A stretch of 62,608 bases of DNA from Oxalobacteraceae bacterium (lineage in GTDB: Bacteria > Pseudomonadota > Gammaproteobacteria > Burkholderiales > Burkholderiaceae_D), in assembly GCA_030698225.1 (NCBI GenBank), contig JAUYNR010000051.1:1-62608 (forward strand). The letters are read 5' to 3'. Shown one piece after another: positions 9,415 to 18,252 of the stretch. The position numbers and the translations under genes are program-made. Below the pieces are notes generated by a model. That model saw only the letters and a list, made by a program, of their open reading frames with translations, was not told where the DNA came from and did no database searches. The number at the start of each line of letters is the position of its first letter. Within the stretch, counting starts at the first letter, position 1.

Positions 9415-9463
9415 GGGTAGGCCTTAGTTTAGAAATTTTTAACTGTGCTGATTTGGGCCGGCG

Positions 9464-9685
9464 TCATTTGATGTACACCTGCACTTTGACCATATGCTTT
9501 ATGCCGCTTGATGATTTTTTAGCTTGTCTCCCCACAATCCCATCGTGGGTAGTAGCCCAGGCGGGTGCCAGCTTTAGAATGATCGCCCCCTGGGTCGCGT
9601 TAGCAACACAGTTTGGCGAGCGCACGGTGAATACATCCGTTTCGGCGCCGGGCACGTCGTGGATTCCCGTGGGCAATAGCTTCAT
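9464..9685 (-). CDS. Short ORF coupled to ddhB; N-terminus resembles RmlC-like epimerases (possible truncated gene)
   Basis: A 73-codon frame whose ATG overlaps the ddhB stop (ATGA), with GGAG 8 nt upstream, so translation is likely. The first 20 residues, MKLLPTGIHDVPGAETDVF, follow the start pattern of sugar 3,5-epimerases (T-x-I-x-D-V, E, V-F), but the expected D-x-R-G does not follow and the rest is unlike any family I know. It may be the 5' end of an epimerase gene cut by a deletion or insertion. It may also be a coincidental match. Confidence 0.35.
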   Translation of the reverse strand: MKLLPTGIHDVPGAETDVFTVRSPNCVANATQGAIILKLAPAWATTHDGIVGRQAKKSSSGIKHMVKVQVYIK

Positions 9686-10761
9686 TGGATACTCCATGCA
9701 ATGCCAACCTGTCTGGCCGCAGCCATGTAAGCTTGGAGTTGATTTCGACTAATGAGCGATCCACGTTCGATGTATGCCCGATACCATTCGGCGGTTGCGC
9801 CGAGTGCTTCATCGAGAGACCATACCGGCCGCCAATCAAGCCGCTGACGTGCCTTGGCGCTGTCGAGTTGCAATAGGTTCGCTTCATGCAGTTGCGGCTG
9901 GTCGGTGGCCAGCCAGTCCAGCGCCGGCCATGCCACCTTCAGGCGGGACAGCACATCGCCGACGCTGCTGTTGCCGTCGGTGCCCGGCCCGAAATTCCAC
10001 GCTTGCGCGAATTCCTGCCGGCCTTCGATGAGTTTTTGGCCGAGACACAGGTAGCCGGACAGGGATTCCAGCACGTGTTGCCAGGGGCGGGTTGCGTTGG
10101 GGGAGCGCACTTCAAGCGTGGTGCGGCCGGTGATGGCACGCACCAAGTCGGGGATCAGGCGGTCTTCGGACCAGTCCCCGCCGCCGATCACATTGCCAGC
10201 ACGGGCGCTGGCCAGCAGCGGCGCACCCTGCAGGGCGAAGAACGCATTGCGGTAGCTGGACACGACCAGTTCCGCAGCAGCCTTGGAGGCGCTATAGGGA
10301 TCGTGCCCGCCAAGTCGGTCGTTTTCACGATAGCCCCATTCCCATTCACGGTTCTCGTAACATTTGTCGGTCGTGATTACGACAACTGCGCGCACGCCAG
10401 GATGCCGTCGGCACGCTTCGAGCACATTGACGGTACCCATTACGTTGGTCGACCAGGTTTCCTGAGGGGCGCTGTAAGAGCGGCGCACCAGCGGTTGCGC
10501 GGCCAGATGGAACACGATTTCAGGTGCGATATCCTCGACGGCATCCATGACCACATCCGCATCGCGGATGTCGGTCCGCCTGTCGTCCATGTCGAGGCCG
10601 AGCAGATCCCAGTGCGATGGCGTCGAGTTCGGCGCCAGTGCCAAGCCGCTGATCTGCGCTCCCAGTATTTTCAGCCATAACGCAAGCCAACTACCCTTGA
10701 AGCCGGTATTGCCGGTCAGCAGGACGCGTCGATTCCGATAGGCGCCATTGAATGCGGTCAT
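9682..10761 (-). CDS. ddhB: CDP-glucose 4,6-dehydratase
   Basis: An SDR enzyme of 359 residues (also called RfbG) that converts CDP-D-glucose to CDP-4-keto-6-deoxy-D-glucose, the second step of CDP-3,6-dideoxyhexose synthesis. It has the nucleotide-binding VLLTGNTGFKGSWL at the N-terminus, then FHLAAQPLVRRSY, and the catalytic YSASKAAAE. The ITTDKCYENREW motif is typical of this enzyme. The start at MTAFNGAYRN overlaps the ddhA stop as ATGA and gives the usual length; a longer frame to 10839 lies inside ddhA and is not used. It is tightly coupled to ddhA and to the short ORF after it. Confidence 0.94.
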   Translation of the reverse strand: MTAFNGAYRNRRVLLTGNTGFKGSWLALWLKILGAQISGLALAPNSTPSHWDLLGLDMDDRRTDIRDADVVMDAVEDIAPEIVFHLAAQPLVRRSYSAPQETWSTNVMGTVNVLEACRRHPGVRAVVVITTDKCYENREWEWGYRENDRLGGHDPYSASKAAAELVVSSYRNAFFALQGAPLLASARAGNVIGGGDWSEDRLIPDLVRAITGRTTLEVRSPNATRPWQHVLESLSGYLCLGQKLIEGRQEFAQAWNFGPGTDGNSSVGDVLSRLKVAWPALDWLATDQPQLHEANLLQLDSAKARQRLDWRPVWSLDEALGATAEWYRAYIERGSLISRNQLQAYMAAARQVGIAWSIQ

Positions 10762-11528
10762 TTCCAGACTTTCCATGGCGCCTTGCCACTGGCCCAGAGT
10801 TCTTCGAGCATTACCTTGTCGCGCAGCGTGTCCATGCATTGCCAGAAGCCGTCATGCTTGTAGGCGGACAGTTGTCCTTCGCTCGCCAGTCTTTCGAGCG
10901 GCTCGCGCTCCCAAGTGGTTTTATCGCTTTCGATGTAGTCGAAGACCCGCGGTGACAAAACGAAAAATCCGCCATTGATCGCGGTACCATCGCCCTGGGG
11001 TTTTTCATTGAAGTGGGTGATTTTGCCCTGATCGATGTCTAGCGCACCGAAACGTCCCGGGGGTTGGACCGACGTCACGGTCGCCAACGTACCTTGTGAC
11101 CGGTGGAATTCGATTAGCTTTTTGATGTCGATGTTGGCGACACCATCACCGTAGGTGAAACAGAAATCGTCTTGCCCGACATAAGCTGCGACGCGTTTCA
11201 GGCGGCCGCCGGTCATGGTGTCGTCACCGGTGTCGATGAGGGTCACACGCCAGGGTTCGGCACTTGCCTGGTGCACTTCCATTCGGTTGCTGGCCATGTC
11301 GAAGGTGACGTCGGACATGTGCAGGAAATAGTTTGCGAAATACTCCTTGATCACGTAGCCCTTGTAACCGAGGCAGATCACCAAATCATTAATGCCATGG
11401 GCAGAATAACTTTTCATGACGTGCCATAGGATAGGCATACCGCCGATTTCGACCATTGGTTTTGGCTTGAGTGCTGTTTCTTCACTGAGACGAGTACCTA
11501 ATCCGCCTGCAAGGATGACTGCTTTCAT
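10758..11528 (-). CDS. ddhA: Glucose-1-phosphate cytidylyltransferase
   Basis: This 256-residue nucleotidyltransferase (also called RfbF) makes CDP-glucose from glucose-1-phosphate and CTP, opening the CDP-dideoxyhexose branch. It begins MKAVILAGGLGTRLSEET, the classic nucleotide-binding start, followed by KPKPMVEIGG and later TYGDGVAN and FWQCMDT, all family marks. The start codon has AGGAG 8 nt upstream; the frame stays open to 11729, but that extension runs through a palindrome and is not coding. It is first of the ddhA-ddhB-ddhC run and shares ATGA with ddhB. Confidence 0.95.
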   Translation of the reverse strand: MKAVILAGGLGTRLSEETALKPKPMVEIGGMPILWHVMKSYSAHGINDLVICLGYKGYVIKEYFANYFLHMSDVTFDMASNRMEVHQASAEPWRVTLIDTGDDTMTGGRLKRVAAYVGQDDFCFTYGDGVANIDIKKLIEFHRSQGTLATVTSVQPPGRFGALDIDQGKITHFNEKPQGDGTAINGGFFVLSPRVFDYIESDKTTWEREPLERLASEGQLSAYKHDGFWQCMDTLRDKVMLEELWASGKAPWKVWK

Positions 11529-11615
11529 CTTTACTACTCCTATAAATCGAGAGATGCTCTGATTAATGGGTGACAATCGCTTTTTTCTTACAGCGCCGTT
11601 TAGGCACTCCGGCAT

Positions 11616-11650
11616 CAGACAGGATGCATGCACTGCATGCATCCTGTCTG
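11616..11650. repeat. 35-bp perfect palindrome (17-bp arms, 1-nt centre)
   Basis: The arm CAGACAGGATGCATGCA is followed by one C and then its exact reverse complement. It lies in the 128-nt gap between fcl and ddhA. It has no T-run on either side, so a standard terminator is unlikely. It could be a protein-binding or recombination site, or a transcription pause or cruciform. Confidence 0.8.
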
Positions 11651-11656
11651 CTCTCA

Positions 11657-12664
11657 TCAAGTCGAGAGATGGTTCGCTACATTTCCTTGTTTTGTATCCG
11701 TGTTCTGGTTCAATTGGCTGCAGAACCATTGATAGGCATCAGCCAATCCGTCCTCAAGTGCCATGTATGGCGCCCAGCCCAGTTTACGCAGGCGGCTAAC
11801 GTCAAGCAGTTTCCTTGGTGCCCCATCTGGTTTGCCCGCATCAAATTCGATCTTGCCCTCATAACCGATTACCTTGCTGATCATTTCCGCCACCTCACTA
11901 ATAGTGACGTCTTCACCGGTCCCGACATTGATGTGCGACTGCATCGGTTCCGTATGGGCTTTGTAGGTGGCACGATCAAGCTCCATGACATGTACGCTGG
12001 CTTCGGCCATGTCGTCCACATACAAAAATTCACGTCGAGGCGCGCCGGTACCCCAGATCGCCACCGTTTCTGCACCGTTGATCTTGGCTTCATGAAAGCG
12101 GCGGATCAGGGCCGGGATGACGTGGCTGTTCTCAGGGTGGTAGTTGTCGCCGGGGCCGTACAGGTTGGTGGGCATGACACTGCGATAGTCGGTGCGGTAT
12201 TCGCGGTTGTAGCTTTCGCACAGCTTGATGCCGGCGATTTTGGCGATCGCATAGGGTTCGTTGGTGGGTTCGAGCTTGCCGGTCAGCAGATATTCTTCCC
12301 TGATCGGTTGTTCGGCCAAGCGTGGGTAGATGCAGGATGAGCCCAAGAACAGCAGCTTTTGCACGCCGGTGCGCCAGGCTTGATGGATCACATTGGCTTC
12401 CATCATCAGGTTTTCGTAGATAAATTCGGCCGGGTAAGTGTTGTTGGCGTGGATGCCGCCGACGCGGGCGGCAGCCAGGTAAACCTCGTCGATTTTTTCC
12501 GATGCAAAGAAGGCACGCACCTGCGCCTGGTCGGTCAGGTCCAGCTCATCATGGGTGCGGGTGATGATGTCGCTGTGGCCGCGCCGCGTCAACGCGCGCA
12601 CAATGGCCGAACCGACCATGCCGCGGTGGCCTGCTACGTAGATGCGTTTTTCTGTATTGGGCAT
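11657..12664 (-). CDS. fcl: GDP-L-fucose synthase
   Basis: A bifunctional 3,5-epimerase/4-reductase of 335 residues that turns GDP-4-keto-6-deoxy-D-mannose into GDP-L-fucose using NADPH. It shows [14 protein letters not shown] for cofactor binding, LGSSCIYPR with the family Cys, and the catalytic [13 protein letters not shown] (Tyr/Lys). ELLMLYVDD-like motifs ([11 protein letters not shown]) and [10 protein letters not shown] follow. It lies 12 nt after gmd on the same strand, so the two form a unit that supplies GDP-fucose to the polysaccharide. Confidence 0.95.
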   Translation of the reverse strand: MPNTEKRIYVAGHRGMVGSAIVRALTRRGHSDIITRTHDELDLTDQAQVRAFFASEKIDEVYLAAARVGGIHANNTYPAEFIYENLMMEANVIHQAWRTGVQKLLFLGSSCIYPRLAEQPIREEYLLTGKLEPTNEPYAIAKIAGIKLCESYNREYRTDYRSVMPTNLYGPGDNYHPENSHVIPALIRRFHEAKINGAETVAIWGTGAPRREFLYVDDMAEASVHVMELDRATYKAHTEPMQSHINVGTGEDVTISEVAEMISKVIGYEGKIEFDAGKPDGAPRKLLDVSRLRKLGWAPYMALEDGLADAYQWFCSQLNQNTDTKQGNVANHLST

Positions 12665-12676
12665 TTTTGCAGGTCC

Positions 12677-13843
12677 TCATTCGCTATGGGCGTAGGCGGC
12701 AAAGCCGCTCTGCTTGATCAGCGCGTACTTGCGATTGGCATCCAGGTCGGTGTGCACCATCTCCTTGACCAGTTGCTCGAATGTGGTGGCAGGCGTCCAG
12801 CCTAATTTGGCATGGGCCTTGCTGGCATCGCCGAGCAGGGTCTCCACTTCGGTGGGGCGGAAATAGCGTGGGTCGACACGCACGATGACCTGTCCGGACC
12901 TGGCTCCGCTATGCAGCCCGGGATCTGACACAATGCCGATTTCTTCCTGTCCTTCACCTTGCCAGCGCAGGGTCATGCCAAGTTCGTTGGCTGCAGCGTT
13001 GACGAAGTCGCGCACGCTGTACTGGAAACCGGTGGCGATGACAAAGTCATCCGGCTGCTCCTGCTGCAGCATCAGCCATTGCATTTCGACATAGTCGCGT
13101 GCATGGCCCCAGTCGCGCCTGGCACTCATGTTGCCCAGATAGAGGCAATCCTGCAGACGGAGCGAAATACGGGACAGTGCCCGGGTGATCTTGCGTGTGA
13201 CGAAGGTTTCACCCCGCAGTGGCGATTCATGGTTGAAGAGGATACCGTTGCAGGCATACATGCCATAGGCTTCGCGGTAGTTGACGGTGATCCAGTAGGC
13301 GTAAAGCTTGGCAACCGCATAGGGGCTGCGCGGGTAGAAAGGTGTTGTTTCGCGTTGCGGGGTTTCTCGCACCTGGCCAAATAGTTCCGAGGTGGAGGCT
13401 TGGTAGAACCGCGTTTTTTTCTCCAGGCCGAGGATGCGGATCGCTTCCAGCATGCGCAGAGGGCCTAACCCATCAGAATTGGCGGTGTATTCGGGTTCTT
13501 CGAACGAGACGGCGACATGGCTTTGTGCCGCGAGGTTGTAAATCTCGTCCGGCTGGACCTGCTGGATGATGCGGATCAGGGAGGAGCTGTCGGTCATGTC
13601 GCCGTGGTGCAGGATGAAGCGATGCGGCGTCTCGTGCGGGTCTTGGTACAAATGGTCTATCCGACTCGTGTTGAGCAATGAGGTGCGGCGTTTGATGCCG
13701 TGCACCACATAGCCTTTTTGGAGCAGCAGTTCGGCAAGATACGCTCCATCCTGGCCGGTCACACCGGTAATCAGCGCCACTTTTGGGGTGGTTTGCTGAG
13801 GCAGGGTGATGAGGTTGTGCGGGGTGTGCGGTTCGGTCGTCAT
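12677..13843 (-). CDS. gmd: GDP-mannose 4,6-dehydratase
   Basis: A 388-residue SDR that makes GDP-4-keto-6-deoxy-D-mannose from GDP-mannose, feeding Fcl. The N-terminus has [18 protein letters not shown] for NADP binding. The catalytic residues sit in QASTSELFG and [13 protein letters not shown], and [17 protein letters not shown] is a family signature. The first 20 residues ([10 protein letters not shown]...) are an extra, uncommon lead. It heads the gmd-fcl pair, with a 700-nt non-coding region upstream where its promoter must lie. Confidence 0.95.
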   Translation of the reverse strand: MTTEPHTPHNLITLPQQTTPKVALITGVTGQDGAYLAELLLQKGYVVHGIKRRTSLLNTSRIDHLYQDPHETPHRFILHHGDMTDSSSLIRIIQQVQPDEIYNLAAQSHVAVSFEEPEYTANSDGLGPLRMLEAIRILGLEKKTRFYQASTSELFGQVRETPQRETTPFYPRSPYAVAKLYAYWITVNYREAYGMYACNGILFNHESPLRGETFVTRKITRALSRISLRLQDCLYLGNMSARRDWGHARDYVEMQWLMLQQEQPDDFVIATGFQYSVRDFVNAAANELGMTLRWQGEGQEEIGIVSDPGLHSGARSGQVIVRVDPRYFRPTEVETLLGDASKAHAKLGWTPATTFEQLVKEMVHTDLDANRKYALIKQSGFAAYAHSE

Positions 13844-14158
13844 GGTTGTTTTTCCTCTGCGAGATTCCGTTTTTTGTCATTTTGTCATTACGTGTCCATG
13901 CTGATTTGACCTGAGTCATGCTGCTACGAAAAATATGAGAAGAATTTGTTCGGCTTTTTGCTGGCGCAATATCGTTGCCGATTTATCCAATGCAAACACC
14001 CGTGATCAACACATATTTTTCTGAATATTTTTCCTGCTCACCACTGTAGTATTTGAAACTTGACATGCTGAACAGTGATTGCCAGCCCGTGTTTTTGGTA
14101 TGTATTGATGCCTATTGATACGTAACTACTCAGCTCGCTATGAAAGGACTGTTTGAAT

Positions 14159-14184
14159 CGCATCTCCTGCAAGCGGGAGATGCG
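14159..14184. repeat. REP-like palindrome, variant copy
   Basis: CGCATCTCCTGC, AA, GCGGGAGATGCG: 12-bp arms with a single G-T pair. It shares the CTCC.GC/GC.GGAG core with the nearby copies but has different outer bases. Confidence 0.6.
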
Positions 14185-14213
14185 TTATTCATCCAGCAAC
14201 CCACTGCCTTGCT

Positions 14214-14239
14214 CCCCTCTCCCGCTTGCGGGAGAGGGG
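14214..14239. repeat. REP-like palindrome CCCCTCTCCCGC/GCGGGAGAGGGG
   Basis: A perfect 12-bp stem with a TT centre. The same stem recurs at 14351 and 26892. A further pyrimidine/purine-rich flank (GGGGGAGAGGG) follows, as in the other copies. It is a dispersed extragenic palindrome of a type common in beta- and gammaproteobacteria. Confidence 0.8.
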
Positions 14240-14350
14240 CCGGGGGAGAGGGCGTTAGCAAATATTTCGGCCGCCGCATCATGTGACAAGGCCATCAAGT
14301 TTGCGCCTCGTTTTGGCCTACCCGGGCCATTGCGCGCACCCTCTCCCCAT

Positions 14351-14374
14351 CCCTCTCCCGCAAGCGGGAGAGGG
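14351..14374. repeat. REP-like palindrome CCCTCTCCCGC/GCGGGAGAGGG
   Basis: An 11-bp perfect stem with an AA centre, and an extra CCCTCTCCCC repeat just upstream. It lies about 110 bp from the previous copy and in the opposite sense by its centre (AA versus TT), so the two could pair as a BIME-like unit. Confidence 0.8.
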
Positions 14375-14548
14375 GGTATTCATAGCGGTCTGAACAGTTC
14401 CATTGATCAATAATGATGGGGTATTGTTAAAAATGCATTGTTTTGCGCATATCTTTGCTTTGCTTTAAAAAATACCATCGCCAGTATTTAAATTCCGTAT
14501 TTCCGGAGCGACTGCAAAAAATCCCGTCTTGTGTTGTCATCATCGCGT

Positions 14549-15967
14549 TCAGGCCCGGCCATAGTTGTCCTGCAGCCGCACGATATCGTCTTCGCCCAAA
14601 TATGCGCCGGACTGGATTTCGATCAGTTCCAGCGGAATCTTCCCGGGATTTTCCAGCGAGTGCACTACGCCTAGCGGGATATAAGTGGACTGGTTTTCGG
14701 TCAGCAGATATTCCTGATCGCCGTTGGTGATTTTTGCCGTGCCAGAGACAATCACCCAGTGTTCGGCGCGATGGTGATGCATTTGCAGCGATAGCTTGGC
14801 GCCTTGCTTGACTGTGATGCGCTTGACATGAAAGCGCGTGCCGGACTCGATCGAGTCGTACGAGCCCCAGGGACGGAATATTTCGCGATGCTGGGTTGCT
14901 TCCGTGCGCTGGGTCTCGATCAGGTGCTCGACCAGTTTTTTGGCTTCCTGGGCACTGTCGGCGTCCATGATCAACAGCGCATCAGCGGTTTCAATGATGA
15001 TCGTATTGCGCATGCCTACAGCGGTAATCAGGCGGGTGCTGCCATGCACCAGGCAATCCTGGCAATCCTGCAGCATCACATCGCCCTGCGTGGCATTGTT
15101 GTCGCCATCTTTTTCGGAAGCTTCCCAAACGGATGCCCATGAACCGATATCGTTCCAGTCGGCGTCCATTGCCACCATGGCGGCGTTCTTGGTGCGTTCC
15201 ATCACCGCATAATCGACTGCCTTGCTGGGACTGCCGGTATAGGACTGGCTGTCGAGTCGAATAAAGCTGAAATCCTGTTTCGCCAGTGCCATGGCCTGGC
15301 TGCATGCGGCAACAATTTCCGGCTCAAAATGCGTGAGTTCTTCCAGATAACGACTGGCACGAAAAATGAACATGCCGCTGTTCCAGAAGTAGTGTCCGTT
15401 GGCGACGTAATGTTCCGCGGTGGCGCGGTCCGGCTTTTCCACATATTCGATCACAGGCTGTGCCTGCCCCGACTCGGCTGTGCCTGCGCGGATATAGCCG
15501 TAACCGGTCTCGGGGCCTAGCGGGGTAATGCCGAAGGTCACCAGATTGCCATTTTCGGCAGCGGTTTTTGCTTGGTGGACGGCGCTATAAAAGGCCGCAT
15601 GGTTTTTAATCACATGGTCCGACGGCAGTACCAGTAGCAAAGGATCGTCGCCCCTGGATAGCGCATGCAAGGCAGCAGCGGCAATCGCCGGTGCGGTATT
15701 GCGTCGTGCCGGCTCCAGTAGGATCTGGGCGTTTTCCATGCCGATTTCGCGTAATTGTTCGGCCACCACAAAACGCGACATTTCATTGCAGATCAGGATG
15801 GCAGGATCGACATCCGCAATGCCCGTAAGCCGTTGCATGGTTTGCTGCAGCAGAGTTTCCTTGCTCAGCAAGCGTAAAAACTGCTTGGGGTAAGTCTCGC
15901 GCGATAAAGGCCAAAGCCGGGTCCCTGAGCCCCCGCACAGAATGACGGGAATAAGTGGAATAGTCAT
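14549..15967 (-). CDS. manC: Mannose-1-phosphate guanylyltransferase / mannose-6-phosphate isomerase
   Basis: A 472-residue bifunctional enzyme making GDP-mannose, the precursor used by Gmd. The N-terminal nucleotidyltransferase domain starts PVILCGGSGTRLWPLSRE and has VLPSDHVI and EKPDRATAEHYV. The C-terminal type II isomerase is a cupin with VKRITVKQGAKLSLQMHHHRAEHW, the metal-binding histidine cluster. Its start overlaps the end of the upstream hydrolase gene by 4 nt. Together with gmd and fcl it completes a GDP-fucose supply pathway, apart from phosphomannomutase, which is not in the window. Confidence 0.95.
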   Translation of the reverse strand: MTIPLIPVILCGGSGTRLWPLSRETYPKQFLRLLSKETLLQQTMQRLTGIADVDPAILICNEMSRFVVAEQLREIGMENAQILLEPARRNTAPAIAAAALHALSRGDDPLLLVLPSDHVIKNHAAFYSAVHQAKTAAENGNLVTFGITPLGPETGYGYIRAGTAESGQAQPVIEYVEKPDRATAEHYVANGHYFWNSGMFIFRASRYLEELTHFEPEIVAACSQAMALAKQDFSFIRLDSQSYTGSPSKAVDYAVMERTKNAAMVAMDADWNDIGSWASVWEASEKDGDNNATQGDVMLQDCQDCLVHGSTRLITAVGMRNTIIIETADALLIMDADSAQEAKKLVEHLIETQRTEATQHREIFRPWGSYDSIESGTRFHVKRITVKQGAKLSLQMHHHRAEHWVIVSGTAKITNGDQEYLLTENQSTYIPLGVVHSLENPGKIPLELIEIQSGAYLGEDDIVRLQDNYGRA

Positions 15968-16512
15968 TTTGGGATCGATTCAAAATAAGCTTGTGTATAG
16001 GGATGGACCAGCGGCTGCTGCAGTGCCTGGTCCGGCTGGAGCCAGATGTATTGGCTATGCTGTTGGCGCGGTAGCGTGAACAAGCGATGCTCTGTTTGCA
16101 GGCGATAGGCAAGCACAACGTAATGCGTGCCCGCACCGGCGGCGCTGGAAAAATCGACGTCATAAAAATGTTCGAAGACGCCCATGAAGCGGCCCTGTGC
16201 AACCGGCATTGCGCAGCCCAGTTCATTCTCCGTAATGCGCATGAAGGCAGCATGGATCGATTCATTTTTCCGAATCCGGCCACCCGGCACAAACCAGAAC
16301 CCCTGGGCCGGCGCGTTATTGCGCAAGCCGAGCAGCACCGCTCCCTGCGGGTCGGTCACGATCAAATCAATCGCAATTAATGGCGTATGCGCTACTACGC
16401 TTGCAAACAACTCCGTGGGCAGGAAGACTTCAGTTTTGGCGCCACAGACACTGTCGATGCGACAGTCGTCCGTGATTTCGTCCGACCGGATGATGGATGT
16501 ATTAATAGGCAT
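15964..16512 (-). CDS. gmm: GDP-mannose mannosyl hydrolase (Nudix)
   Basis: A 182-residue Nudix hydrolase expected to split GDP-mannose or GDP-glucose into GDP and the free sugar, adjusting precursor pools. The core has PLIAIDLIV, GLRNNAPAQGFWFVPGGRIRKNES and a relaxed Nudix box ending RITENELG, as in the GDP-mannose subgroup. The start was placed at MPINTSIIRS, which overlaps the upstream transferase gene by 11 nt; about 25 residues precede the usual family start. The frame remains open to 16719, but that part lies inside the neighbouring gene. This manC-gmm-wcaJ order recalls colanic-acid-type clusters. Confidence 0.85.
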   Translation of the reverse strand: MPINTSIIRSDEITDDCRIDSVCGAKTEVFLPTELFASVVAHTPLIAIDLIVTDPQGAVLLGLRNNAPAQGFWFVPGGRIRKNESIHAAFMRITENELGCAMPVAQGRFMGVFEHFYDVDFSSAAGAGTHYVVLAYRLQTEHRLFTLPRQQHSQYIWLQPDQALQQPLVHPYTQAYFESIPK

Positions 16513-17914
16513 GGTTACCGGTCCATCCTTTGAATGCGGTCCAGGCAATGATGCGCAAGTCGAGCCAGAACGACCAGTTGTGAATGTAGTAAAGGTCGGA
16601 TTGCACCCGCTTTTCCATCTTGTCCACGGTGTCGGTTTCACCCCGATGGCCATTGATCTGGGCCCAGCCGGTAATGCCCGGCTTGACCCGATGCCGCAGC
16701 ATGTATAAACCCAGGACATCCTTGTATATTTCGTTGTGTTCCAGTGCGTGCGGCCTTGGGCCGACGACCGACATGTCTCCGATCAGCACGTTAATGAACT
16801 GCGGCAGCTCATCGAGGCTGGTGCGCCGCAGGAATTGCCCGATGCGGGTGATGCGCGGGTCGTTCTTGGTGGCTTGCGTGACCTTGCCGTGCTCCTGATG
16901 CACTTGCATCGAGCGGAATTTATAGATGTTGAATTTTTTCCCGTTCAGGCCCAGTCTGGGTTGCTTGAAAAATACCGGGCCGGGGGAAGAATATTTGATG
17001 CCGATTGCAATCGCCACGAACAGCGGCAGCAACAGTGTCAGCACGATGAAGGCGAACAGCTTGTCGAACAAATCCTTGCCGATGCCGCCCAGGCCGCTGG
17101 AAGTAGGGCGGTTCAGATCGACTGCAGGCATGCCCAGAAAGTCGATCATCTTGCTGCTCAACATCTGCACGCTGAAAATGTCAGGCATCCAGCGTATGTC
17201 CACCAAGGCGTTTCGCAGTAAGTATTGGAGATCATGCAATTGACTCGATGCGCTCATCGGCAAGACAATCCAGATTTCATGAATGCGATTGGCCGTCACA
17301 AAATCAGGAAGGTCTTCCAGCTTATGAATTTGTGCTATTGCAGGGTCTTTGAGATTGTCGGTATCGATCTCGCTGGCGCAGGCATGTATACCCTTGACTT
17401 CGTAACCGTACCAATCCTGCTGCAACGCGCGTTTATGCATTTCCTGTCCGGCCTGGCCATAGCCGACGATCACCACGCGCTTGTTATTCAGGCCCTTTTT
17501 GCGCAGATAGCGCAGTGTTGAATACACCAGTGTTCTGGATGTCACCAAAAAGATCAGGCTGATCACGTACCAGTACATCAGCCACAGGCGCGACAATGCG
17601 CCTACGTGGTGAATCAGGAAGCTGAAAAACACCCCGATCAGCACAACCAGCGCCAAAGTGGCCGCAAGCCGCCCGAACAAGCTGGCCATCGATCGTCCAC
17701 GCCATGATGCATACAGGTCGAATTGCGGAAATAATAAGAAAGCCAGGCCGCAAGAGAAGTACAGCAGCAGCGCATGAATCGGGGAAACCATATCGAGAGA
17801 AGTATTGAAGAGAAGCTGGCTGGCTAGATGACCGGCCGCCAGCAGCACAAGCACGTCGATCAGCCGCATCGAAAATTCCAGCCCGGTAGAATTTTTGAGA
17901 ATCAAATCGTGCAT
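16502..17914 (-). CDS. Undecaprenyl-phosphate glucose phosphotransferase (WcaJ-like)
   Basis: A polyisoprenyl-phosphate hexose-1-phosphate transferase of 470 residues. It attaches the first sugar phosphate to undecaprenyl phosphate and so starts repeat-unit assembly. Several membrane segments occupy residues 20-130. A CoA-binding-like domain follows (RVVIVGYGQAGQE), then a membrane hairpin, and finally the sugar-transferase domain with SPGPVFFKQPRLG, FNIYKFRSMQ, RTSLDELPQ and GDMSVVGPRPH. It is the promoter-proximal gene of the minus-strand locus. Confidence 0.92.
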   Translation of the reverse strand: MHDLILKNSTGLEFSMRLIDVLVLLAAGHLASQLLFNTSLDMVSPIHALLLYFSCGLAFLLFPQFDLYASWRGRSMASLFGRLAATLALVVLIGVFFSFLIHHVGALSRLWLMYWYVISLIFLVTSRTLVYSTLRYLRKKGLNNKRVVIVGYGQAGQEMHKRALQQDWYGYEVKGIHACASEIDTDNLKDPAIAQIHKLEDLPDFVTANRIHEIWIVLPMSASSQLHDLQYLLRNALVDIRWMPDIFSVQMLSSKMIDFLGMPAVDLNRPTSSGLGGIGKDLFDKLFAFIVLTLLLPLFVAIAIGIKYSSPGPVFFKQPRLGLNGKKFNIYKFRSMQVHQEHGKVTQATKNDPRITRIGQFLRRTSLDELPQFINVLIGDMSVVGPRPHALEHNEIYKDVLGLYMLRHRVKPGITGWAQINGHRGETDTVDKMEKRVQSDLYYIHNWSFWLDLRIIAWTAFKGWTGNHAY

Positions 17915-18252
17915 GATCGACCTGCTATTCCGTTCGTTTTAAGCGCAGCTTAAAACCACATGTAACGGCGCTTACGGTACCCGATTAAATGCCTGTGGCT
18001 TTCCCGTCGAAAAATGAATTTATCAACTCTTGCCCCTTGCCTGCAGAGCGGGTTTTCTTTGAATTACTCCGCACGTCAAATGTCGCTCAGTTCCGAAATG
18101 CACAAATTGATAATTGTCAAAAGTATAATTGTTAGGCGATTATGATGCCGCTGTTGCGACCGGACCATGGCGTTCGCATCCTGACGGCCTGGGTGCTTAT
18201 GCAGATTTCATGTGTCTGCTCATATCTATGGATCCGGCCGTCGCGGTAAAAT
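17915..18252. other. Divergent promoter region between the polysaccharide locus and the tsaB operon
   Basis: A non-coding, AT-rich gap between divergent genes. It contains a near-perfect 14-bp palindrome TTGATAATTGTCAA at 18107-18120, followed 3 bp later by TATAAT at 18124-18129. A -35 at the proper spacing is poor, so activator or repressor control is possible. No gene is seen; a 153-codon plus-strand frame here overlaps tsaB out of frame. Confidence 0.5.

Larger units (their letters stand above)
13844..14548. other. 700-bp non-coding region between manC and gmd, with REP-like palindromes
   Basis: No convincing gene. The stretch nearest gmd is AT-rich and probably carries the gmd-fcl promoter. 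The middle holds three GC-rich palindromes, annotated separately. The 87-codon plus-strand frame here is only the translation of those palindromes. The part next to manC is AT-rich again, without a clear terminator. Confidence 0.6.

Noticed and set aside
14159..14374. Possible CRISPR array
   Set aside because: Only three palindromes with unequal spacing and differing ends; no spacers and no cas genes anywhere in the window.
14153..14413. 86-codon plus-strand frame with Ser/Pro/Gly-rich product
   Set aside because: It translates REP-like palindromes, not a gene.
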